Source: Corynebacterium singulare
GTDB lineage: Bacteria; Actinomycetota; Actinomycetes; Mycobacteriales; Mycobacteriaceae
NCBI RefSeq assembly: GCF_000833575.1
Contig: NZ_CP010827.1
Location: 1,599,993 to 1,663,992, forward strand
Reading direction: 5' to 3'
Length of the DNA: 64,000 nucleotides
Below, piece after piece: positions 58,173 through 64,000 of the stretch (positions are counted from its first letter, which is position 1; the number at the start of each line of letters is the position of its first letter). The notes beneath the pieces were generated by a model. It was given only the letters and a program-made list of their open reading frames with translations, was not told the origin of the DNA and made no database searches. Both the position numbers and the translations under genes were made by a program.

Positions 58173-58958
58173 ATGACTGCGCAACACTCAGAGCACGACG
58201 TACCTCACCATGAAGGCCACTCTTTCGGAATCGACGTCGGAGGCTCCGGCATTAAGGGGGCGGAGGTCGACCTCGCCACAGGTGAGTTCGTGGGCGACCG
58301 CCTCAAAATCGCCACGCCCAAGCCTGCTACCCCGCAAGCTGTGGCCGAAGTTATCGCCCACATCGTCTCTGAGAAAGGCTGGGATGGCCCTGTAGGCATC
58401 ACTATGCCGTCCGTAGTCAAGAATCAGGTTATTCGCAGTGCCGCAAACATTGACAAGTCGTGGATTGGCATCGACGCTCAAGAGCTATTTGGTGCATACC
58501 TTGATGCTCCTTTCACCGTACTTAATGACGCTGACGCAGCCGGTCTCGCCGAAGTTGCCTACGGCGATGACATCGCACGTACCGGCCCGGTCATCTTCCT
58601 CACCCTCGGTACCGGCATCGGCTCGGCATTCCTCCTTGATGGTCAACTCTTCCCCAACACGGAAATTGGCCACCTGATCGTGGGAGAAAAAGAAGCAGAA
58701 CAACAGGCATCGTCCGCAGTGAAGGATCGTGAGGAACTAAAAACCAAACAATGGGCCAAGCGCGTTAACCGCGTCCTCCACGACTACGAAGCGTTGTTCA
58801 ACCCTTCGGCCTTCATCATCGGCGGTGGAATCTCCCGAAAATTTGACAAGTGGGGCGAGTACCTCAGCATCGACACCCCAGTTGTTGCAGCTCAGCTCCG
58901 CAATCGCGCCGGCATTGTTGGCGCCGCTATGGCCGCAAAGGAAGGAATCCGACCATAA
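58173..58958 (+). CDS. ppgK: Polyphosphate glucokinase
   Basis: A 261-residue ROK-family kinase phosphorylating glucose with polyphosphate (and ATP). The phosphate-1 loop is [17 protein letters not shown], the catalytic Asp is in [15 protein letters not shown], and phosphate-2 is [13 protein letters not shown]. The Lys-rich [15 protein letters not shown] is typical of PpgK. Start ATG at 58173 is favoured by the -10 element; upstream codons do not look coding. It lies directly before sigA, as in mycobacteria (Rv2702/Rv2703). Confidence 0.94.
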   Translation: MTAQHSEHDVPHHEGHSFGIDVGGSGIKGAEVDLATGEFVGDRLKIATPKPATPQAVAEVIAHIVSEKGWDGPVGITMPSVVKNQVIRSAANIDKSWIGIDAQELFGAYLDAPFTVLNDADAAGLAEVAYGDDIARTGPVIFLTLGTGIGSAFLLDGQLFPNTEIGHLIVGEKEAEQQASSAVKDREELKTKQWAKRVNRVLHDYEALFNPSAFIIGGGISRKFDKWGEYLSIDTPVVAAQLRNRAGIVGAAMAAKEGIRP

Positions 58959-59018
58959 CAAGCACTGCCTGTAACTTTCTCAGTTGACCCCAGTCACCGC
59001 CTATAAGCGGAAATGATC

Positions 59019-59024
59019 TATACT
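59019..59024 (+). promoter_or_regulatory. Putative -10 element upstream of sigA
   Basis: TATACT at 59019-59024 is a near-consensus -10. A TTGACC lies at 58984-58989, too far for a standard spacer, so the -35 is unclear. The 201-base gap suggests a leader of about 130 bases. Confidence 0.45.
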
Positions 59025-59159
59025 GGGCTGTCGATTACCCATTATTCAGCGGCGCGCCTCTCCTGCTCATCGTGGAGGCGGGCTAGCATCGGGGACTAGT
59101 TGCGATGACTTTGCGCTTCCCCATATTTTCCACCTAGAGAGCAAGTCGAAAGGGCGTAC

Positions 59160-60650
59160 GTGGCAGCCACTGATTCTTCAGACCAGGTACTCGGTGAAGG
59201 CGAGAGCACCTCCGAGGCATCTGCACCTGCACAGAAGACCGCCAAGAAGACGGCAAAAAAGACCGCTAAGAAGACGGCAAAGAAAACGGCTAAAAAGACT
59301 GCGAAGAAGACAGCCAAAAAGACCGCCAAGAAGACGGCGAAAAAGACGGCTAAGAAAACCACTCGCAAGTCTGCGCAGAAGGCGACAAAGAAGACAGCCA
59401 AGAAGACTGTCCGTAAGTCTGCGGCCAAGAAGGCAACCTCGCCAGAGGACAACGCTGACACTGAGGCACTCGAGTCTTCGGATGACCTCCACGAGGATCA
59501 AACCGACGAACTGGATACTGATGCGGCCGATGACGCCGACATGGACTTCGACCCGGACAGCGATGACATCGATGATGATGACGAGTTCGGCGATGAAGGT
59601 GAAGACCTTGACGGTGAGGACTCCGATGAGGACGAGGACGATGGATCCTCTGTCTGGGATGAAGACGAGTCTGCTGCTCTGCGCCAGGCGCGCAAAGACG
59701 CAGAATTAACCGCTTCTGCAGACTCGGTTCGTGCCTACCTCAAGCAGATCGGTAAGGTTGCCCTGCTGAACGCTGAGCAGGAGGTCTCCCTGGCAAAGCG
59801 TATCGAGGCTGGACTTTATGCCCAGTACCGCATGGAGCAGATGGAAAAGGCGCGAGCTGAGGGCGACAAGGGCGCCAAGCTCTCCCCTATGGAAAAGCGT
59901 GACATGCGCGCCATTGCTCGTGATGGACGCAAGGCGAAGAACCACCTCCTCGAGGCCAACCTCCGCTTGGTCGTCTCTTTGGCCAAGCGCTACACCGGCC
60001 GCGGTATGGCATTCCTGGATCTCATCCAGGAGGGCAACTTGGGCCTCATCCGTGCCGTGGAGAAGTTCGACTACACCAAGGGCTACAAGTTCTCTACCTA
60101 CGCCACCTGGTGGATCCGTCAGGCCATTACCCGCGCTATGGCGGATCAGGCCCGCACCATCCGCATTCCGGTTCACATGGTGGAAGTCATTAACAAGCTT
60201 GGCCGCATTCAGCGCGAGCTGCTGCAAGATTTGGGCCGTGAGCCAACTCCGCAGGAGCTGGCCAAGGAAATGGACATCACCGAGGAAAAGGTGTTGGAGA
60301 TCCAGCAGTACGCTCGCGAGCCTATTTCCTTGGACCAGACCATTGGTGATGAGGGCGACTCCCAGCTGGGTGACTTCATCGAGGATTCTGAGGCTGTGAT
60401 TGCAGTCGACGCGGTGTCGTTCACCTTGTTGCAGGACCAGCTCCAGGACGTGCTCACTACCCTTTCCGAGCGTGAGGCAGGCGTTGTCCGTTTGCGCTTC
60501 GGCCTCACCGATGGCATGCCGCGCACTTTAGACGAAATCGGTCAAGTCTACGGCGTTACTCGCGAGCGTATTCGCCAGATCGAATCAAAAACCATGTCGA
60601 AGCTACGCCACCCATCGCGTTCCCAGGTCCTGCGCGATTACCTGGACTAG
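59160..60650 (+). CDS. sigA: Primary RNA polymerase sigma factor SigA
   Basis: A 496-residue principal sigma factor. Residues 26-65 are ten perfect KTAK repeats, continuing in a less regular Lys/Ala region to about 90. Residues about 92-170 are extremely acidic. The conserved core then has region 1.2 ([20 protein letters not shown]), 2.1-2.4 ([39 protein letters not shown]), 3 and 4.2 ([20 protein letters not shown]). The GTG at 59160 is the only start that includes the repeat region with sensible upstream sequence (AAAGG). Confidence 0.96.
   Translation: MAATDSSDQVLGEGESTSEASAPAQKTAKKTAKKTAKKTAKKTAKKTAKKTAKKTAKKTAKKTAKKTTRKSAQKATKKTAKKTVRKSAAKKATSPEDNADTEALESSDDLHEDQTDELDTDAADDADMDFDPDSDDIDDDDEFGDEGEDLDGEDSDEDEDDGSSVWDEDESAALRQARKDAELTASADSVRAYLKQIGKVALLNAEQEVSLAKRIEAGLYAQYRMEQMEKARAEGDKGAKLSPMEKRDMRAIARDGRKAKNHLLEANLRLVVSLAKRYTGRGMAFLDLIQEGNLGLIRAVEKFDYTKGYKFSTYATWWIRQAITRAMADQARTIRIPVHMVEVINKLGRIQRELLQDLGREPTPQELAKEMDITEEKVLEIQQYAREPISLDQTIGDEGDSQLGDFIEDSEAVIAVDAVSFTLLQDQLQDVLTTLSEREAGVVRLRFGLTDGMPRTLDEIGQVYGVTRERIRQIESKTMSKLRHPSRSQVLRDYLD
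59235..59354 (+). repeat. Ten 12-bp tandem repeats encoding KTAK in sigA
   Basis: Ten consecutive AAR-ACN-GCN-AAR units. The amino acid sequence is perfect, but third bases vary (acc/acg/act/aca, gcc/gca/gct/gcg), so the array is maintained at the protein level and is not a recent slippage product. Confidence 0.9.
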
Positions 60651-60670
60651 ACAAGCACGACAATCAAAAA

Positions 60671-60708
60671 TTTTGCGGCGAAGATGCGACAGCTTCTTCG
60701 CCGCTTTT
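60671..60708 (+). terminator. Rho-independent terminator of sigA
   Basis: GCGGCGAAGA (60675-60684) pairs with TCTTCGCCGC (60695-60704), followed by TTTT. A run of A and T precedes it. Confidence 0.9.
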
Positions 60709-60806
60709 CGCATTCCCTCACGAGTACCGAGGCTCGGTGGTCAATGGGCACCAGGACCCACGTCTGTAACCCCAACAGCCCAATCATGAACATGGGGGCA
60801 AAGGGA

Positions 60807-61068
60807 TCAGTCGCGGTCCCAACCCAGCCTAATGATCAATGCCAGCATCGCCATGAGTAGTGGCGTGTGCTCGGGGCGACGGCCTTCGGCAGGGAGCAGG
60901 GCCACGACAGCTAGCGCGGCAGCACCCGCTCCTGGCCCAGTTGTGAGCACTGAGAGCAAAATCCCAACGACAAGGCGATGAACACAAGCACCAGCGCCTG
61001 CAACGACCACGGATTCGGAGCTGGGTACGCTTCCTTCTGCGGCGGCGCGTTGGGTTCAGCACCTACAA
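60807..61068 (-). pseudogene. Decayed small membrane protein gene at the IS insertion site
   Basis: Read on the minus strand, frame one gives VGAEPNAPPQKEAYPAPNPW and then a hydrophobic LQALVLVFIALSLG. At a GGG run (TTGGGATTTTG) the coding continues only in another frame: ILLSVLTTGPGAGAAALAVV, ALLPAEGRRPEHTPLLMAML and ALIIRLGWDRD to the stop at 60807. One missing G would restore a single two-helix protein, so this looks like a one-base frameshift. No start codon is found upstream. The same sequence with the same frameshift is present in the second repeat copy (62743-62960). The family is not recognised. Confidence 0.5.
60851..61068. repeat. 218-bp direct repeat, left copy (long target duplication of the IS)
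   Basis: Begins CCATGAGTAGTGGCG and ends CAGCACCTACAA. It reads identical to 62743-62960. It abuts the left inverted repeat of the IS exactly, as a target duplication should. The left neighbour base pattern differs outside it. Confidence 0.92.
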
Positions 61069-61079
61069 CCTGACTTAGG
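61069..61079 (+). repeat. Left terminal inverted repeat of the IS
   Basis: CCTGACTTAGG, 11 bases, a perfect match to the reverse complement of 62732-62742; homology decays beyond. Confidence 0.9.
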
Positions 61080-61196
61080 TCATGGGTGGGTGAGTAACGT
61101 CACTCTTGACACTGTTACCTGTTGGTTTTCATCGGCGGGGAGGAATTTTTCCGCACTAAGTGGGTAGTGCCGGGGGTGTTCAGTAGTCTGATTTTT

Positions 61197-62726
61197 GTGA
61201 GTCCTTATATTCGCACCGTCAAGACCGCTTCTGGGGCGACGGCGGTGCAGGTGGTGTTCTCTGAACGCAAAGGTGCGAAAAGGATGAAGCATATCGGCTC
61301 AGCACATTCAGAGTCTGAGCTTGCGCTTTTAAGAGCTGAAGCTCAACGCATCGTCGATGGTGACCAACTCGCAATGGACTTCGGCGAGGTGAAACACATC
61401 CCACCGGCAACAGGCAGCGTTTCCAACCCGCTGCCGGTAGTCGGTCAGCGTGCCGGATACTTGCTGGACTGTATTGATGCGTGTTTCAACGAGTTAGGCC
61501 TTGCTGCAGCAAGCGGTGATGATCCGGTGTTTCGCGATCTGGTGCGTGCCCGGATCATCCATCCCGGCTCAAAGCTGGATTCCATCGAGACTCTTGCCGA
61601 GGTTGGCATCACCAGCGCAAGCTACCGCACTATCCAGAGGCGTCTTCCCACCTTCGCGACCGAATCGTTTGGGGAGACACTAACCCAAGTGTTGGCCCAT
61701 CATGCAGGTATCGGGCCAGGCGCATTCATCTTGTACGACGTGACCACCTTGTACTTTGAAACCGATACTCCTGATGAGCTTCGCAAACCCGGGTTTTCCA
61801 AAGAGCGCCGTGTAGAGCCACAAATCCTTGTCGGGCTGCTTACTGATGCCACCGGGTTTCCACTGCATGTTGGCGCGTTTGCTGGCAACTCGGCAGAAAC
61901 CCACACGATGCTGCCGATGATCACACGGTTCCAAGAGGCCTACCAGCTCGACGAGGTCACCGTCGTTGCTGATGCAGGCATGTTTTCAGCAGCGAACAAA
62001 CAAGCACTCATTGACGCAGGGCTGCACTACATTTTGTCGGTGAAAACCCCCACCGTGCCAGAGGTAATTGAAACCTGGCGGCGGGAAAACCCCGGTGAAG
62101 ACTACACCCACGGCCAGATCTGGACACAAGCCTCGGCAAGCGATGGGCGCAAACACACAACCCCGAATACGGTGACGCATTACCAGTACTCCCACGATCG
62201 GGCTAGGCGCAGCCTGCGCGGAATCAAAGAGCAAGTCGCAAAAGCTAAACGGGCTGTTGACGGCGATATCGCTATCAAGCGTAACCGCTATATCGATCTT
62301 TCCGCTCCGAACAAGAAGGTCAACTACGCTCTTGCTGCCAAACACCGAGCCCTAGCCGGAATTAAAGGCTATGAAACCGACCTGACCGCTCTTGACGCCC
62401 AGGAGGTTATCGGGCATTACCGCAGGTTATTCAACATTGAGAAATCGTTTCGGATGTCGAAATCAGACCTGAAAGCACGCCCAATCTACGCCAGGAAACA
62501 AGACTCGATCACAGCACATCTCAATATTGTGATGGCAGCACTAGCCGTGGCCCACCTGATGGAGACCCGCAGTGGTCAATCCATCAAGCGCCTCGTGAGA
62601 ACACTCAAGAAATACCGCAGCTTTCAACTCGTCATTGGTGACGAAACCATTCACGCCGCCGTACCACTCCCGCCCGACCTCACCGCCACCATCCAGGCAA
62701 TCACCGGCCACGAACTTCCGCACTAA
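61197..62726 (+). CDS. IS1634-family DDE transposase
   Basis: A transposase of 509 residues if the GTG at 61197 is used (VSPYIRTVKTASG, like the usual start of the family); the open frame begins at 61122. The DDE triad fits LYDVTTLYFETD (Asp about 181), VVADAGMFSAANK (Asp about 259) and RRLFNIEKSFRMSK (Glu about 415), the last with the YREK-like Y..RF.IE.SFR arrangement of IS4-superfamily enzymes. There is no frameshift or internal stop, so it may be active. Confidence 0.9.
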   Translation: MSPYIRTVKTASGATAVQVVFSERKGAKRMKHIGSAHSESELALLRAEAQRIVDGDQLAMDFGEVKHIPPATGSVSNPLPVVGQRAGYLLDCIDACFNELGLAAASGDDPVFRDLVRARIIHPGSKLDSIETLAEVGITSASYRTIQRRLPTFATESFGETLTQVLAHHAGIGPGAFILYDVTTLYFETDTPDELRKPGFSKERRVEPQILVGLLTDATGFPLHVGAFAGNSAETHTMLPMITRFQEAYQLDEVTVVADAGMFSAANKQALIDAGLHYILSVKTPTVPEVIETWRRENPGEDYTHGQIWTQASASDGRKHTTPNTVTHYQYSHDRARRSLRGIKEQVAKAKRAVDGDIAIKRNRYIDLSAPNKKVNYALAAKHRALAGIKGYETDLTALDAQEVIGHYRRLFNIEKSFRMSKSDLKARPIYARKQDSITAHLNIVMAALAVAHLMETRSGQSIKRLVRTLKKYRSFQLVIGDETIHAAVPLPPDLTATIQAITGHELPH

Positions 62727-62731
62727 ATTGG

Positions 62732-62742
62732 CCTAAGTCAGG
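62732..62742 (-). repeat. Right terminal inverted repeat of the IS
   Basis: CCTAAGTCAGG, the reverse complement of the left end; it starts five bases after the transposase stop codon. Confidence 0.9.
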
Positions 62743-62960
62743 CCATGAGTAGTGGCGTGTGCTCGGGGCGACGGCCTTCGGCAGGGAGCAGGGCCACGAC
62801 AGCTAGCGCGGCAGCACCCGCTCCTGGCCCAGTTGTGAGCACTGAGAGCAAAATCCCAACGACAAGGCGATGAACACAAGCACCAGCGCCTGCAACGACC
62901 ACGGATTCGGAGCTGGGTACGCTTCCTTCTGCGGCGGCGCGTTGGGTTCAGCACCTACAA
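62743..62960. repeat. 218-bp direct repeat, right copy
   Basis: Reads the same as 60851-61068 at an offset of 1892 bases. It abuts the right inverted repeat. The following 120 bases to the dhaM stop hold no gene I can support. Confidence 0.92.
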
Positions 62961-63080
62961 GAGAACACTGCTGGGTTACGCATCACGCCTTAGGTAAATA
63001 TGCAGGAGGTCTCCTTCTTTGCGGGGGACGTTGTCCACTGTTCTGGTTCTCCCCTGCAGATCCGATGTCGCGTCGTGAGC

Positions 63081-63791
63081 CTAATCGTCGAGACCAGCTG
63101 CGATAGCATCGGCAATCTGATCGATGATTTCCTTGTCCCCTACAGCACCGCTCACCGTGATGGAAGCACCTTGAGTGGCACCGAGCGACATCAGCATCAT
63201 CGCCGAGTCTGCCTCGGCTTCTTCACCGCCGAAGGCAATGGTGATGTCGCCCTCAGCCTCCGCGGCGATCTCAGCAACCTTCGACGCGGGACGGGCGTGG
63301 AGTCCTGCTTCATCGGTCACCGTCACTGCGCGGGAATACTCACCGTCACTGTTCGTTCCACGTTCACTATCTGCTTCTGCAGATTTGGCGTCCTGTGGCG
63401 CAGCGAAAACCTCGATTGCCCTTCCTGCGGCCGCGGACACAGCGTCTAGATCGTCACCTTGCTGGGCGGCGGTAGCAGCAGCGATGGCTGCTTCCACCAA
63501 CGGGGCATCAACAAACCGAACCGAGTCATCCTCTAGGAACTCAAGTACAGATTCCACAGTCATCGTGGCCGATCCCAAGTCAGTGAGCACAACCACACCT
63601 AAGTCTTGTCCAAGGACTTCCTTAATGGCTCCTTCAATGAGGTCATAAGACGTGCCGATTCCGCCGCCCTCGAGGCCGCCGGCAGCGCGGATTGTGACAT
63701 CGGCCGCCATTTGGGTCGAAAGCTCCGCCAAGCCTTCTGCGAGCTTTGCCGAGTGTGACACCAGAACAAGTCCTACTATTGGCTGGGCCAT
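63081..63791 (-). CDS. dhaM: PTS-dependent dihydroxyacetone kinase phosphotransferase subunit DhaM
   Basis: A 236-residue fusion of an EIIA-mannose-like domain and an HPr-like domain that carries phosphate from the PTS to DhaL-bound ADP. The EIIA active His is His 13 (VLVSHSAKLAEG), followed by GTS and DLGSATMTVESVLEF. A charged linker (residues about 132-152) joins the HPr domain, whose phospho-His is His 165 (AGLHARPAS). AGGAGA is seven bases before the ATG. It lies two bases after dhaL. Confidence 0.93.
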   Translation of the reverse strand: MAQPIVGLVLVSHSAKLAEGLAELSTQMAADVTIRAAGGLEGGGIGTSYDLIEGAIKEVLGQDLGVVVLTDLGSATMTVESVLEFLEDDSVRFVDAPLVEAAIAAATAAQQGDDLDAVSAAAGRAIEVFAAPQDAKSAEADSERGTNSDGEYSRAVTVTDEAGLHARPASKVAEIAAEAEGDITIAFGGEEAEADSAMMLMSLGATQGASITVSGAVGDKEIIDQIADAIAAGLDD

Positions 63792-63793
63792 GG

Positions 63794-64000
63794 CTACGTC
63801 TCCTGTCCCGCGGTCTCGGCAGCATCGGCCGCCGCGGCAATGAAGAGAGCCGTGGATGCGGCACCTGGATCCTTATGCCCAACCGAGCGCTCGCCCAAGT
63901 AGGATGCTCTCCCCTTGGTGGCAACCATCGGGACAGTGGCCTCCGCGCCCTCCGCTGCAGCCTCTGCTGCAGCGCGCAGAACTTCCGCGGGGTTGTGGCC
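63794..64000 (-). CDS. dhaL: Dihydroxyacetone kinase ADP-binding subunit DhaL, C-terminal part
   Basis: The last 68 residues of DhaL; the gene continues past the window end. Diagnostic pieces are MVATKGRASYLGERSVGHKD and PGAASTALFIAAAADA, the C-terminal nucleotide-binding segment. The stop is two bases before the dhaM ATG, so dhaL and dhaM are one operon and dhaK should lie further out. Confidence 0.9.
   Translation of the reverse strand, partial: GHNPAEVLRAAAEAAAEGAEATVPMVATKGRASYLGERSVGHKDPGAASTALFIAAAADAAETAGQET

Larger units (their letters stand above)
61069..62742 (+). mobile_element. Insertion sequence of the IS1634 type, 1674 bp
   Basis: One transposase gene bounded by terminal inverted repeats (CCTGACTTAGG at both ends, read inward) and flanked by the 218-bp direct repeat. 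IS1634-family elements (for example IS1549 of M. smegmatis and IS1634 of Mycoplasma) are described as making variable, unusually long target duplications, which supports the family call. It is inserted between sigA and dhaM in a decayed gene. The element looks complete. Confidence 0.88.

Noticed and set aside
60829..62954. Arg-rich open frame (MLNPTRRRRRKRT...) appearing twice, at 60829-61062 and 62733-62954
   Set aside because: It appears twice only because the 218-bp segment is duplicated. The Arg-rich frame is the shifted reading of a membrane-protein remnant and is not a gene.

Overview
The window reads as a chromosomal segment of a Corynebacterium. The evidence is the mycolata-specific genes (pimA, the PIM acyltransferase, phosphatidylinositol-phosphate synthase, an aftC-type arabinofuranosyltransferase, polyphosphate glucokinase beside sigA), the moderately high GC, many promoters that appear to give leaderless mRNAs, and a gene order that follows the Mycobacterium tuberculosis order from alaS to sigA (roughly Rv2555c to Rv2703) with insertions. 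The species cannot be fixed from this sequence alone.

Layout. 1-5 kb: alaS (start only), rarA, a kinase-like gene and aspS on the minus strand. 5-10.7 kb: plus-strand accessory metabolism, namely a YpfJ-type zinc peptidase, a PiT phosphate permease, a HEPN-like/CBS protein, an FMN reductase and sdaA. 10.7-14 kb: hisS, an MBL hydrolase and tpx, divergent from a membrane-anchored cyclophilin. 14.1-19.2 kb: a coryneform-specific pocket with two tandem small secreted paralogues, a 13E12/HNH gene, a DUF421 protein and a secreted 5'-nucleotidase. 19.4-29.8 kb: a long minus-strand block (rel, apt, a solitary solute-binding lipoprotein, secF, secD, yajC, ruvB, ruvA, ruvC). 29.9-39.8 kb: a collapsed nitroreductase pseudogene, yebC, tesB, a GT87 membrane protein, and the PIM operon (LemA-like, pimA, acyltransferase, pgsA, HIT) with thrS. 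39.9-44.8 kb: a secreted copper/haem cluster (DyP peroxidase, PCu(A)C, CopC) and a VWA protein. 45-46 kb: seven tRNA genes. 46-60.7 kb: ribD-like, aftC, msrB, chdC, DUF3000, RNase D, dxs, a TRAM-type RNA methyltransferase, DUF3159, DUF3710, dut, DUF3093, DUF4193, ppgK and sigA. 60.8-63 kb: an IS1634-family-type insertion sequence. 63-64 kb: dhaM and the end of dhaL.

How the genes work together. PIM and lipoarabinomannan precursors are made by pgsA, pimA, the acyltransferase and aftC. Protein export is served by secDF and yajC. Holliday-junction processing is ruvABC with rarA nearby. Stress and nucleotide control involve rel and apt. Haem and copper handling at the envelope involve chdC, DyP, CopC and PCu(A)C.

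The most striking observation is the insertion sequence at 61069-62742. It is flanked by a 218-bp direct repeat that reads identical on both sides and is best explained as a very long target duplication. Next in interest are the pair of small secreted proteins with a shared C-terminal helix, the HEPN-like/CBS fusion, and the nitroreductase that has lost its middle. No CRISPR array, prophage or convincing new defence system was seen.
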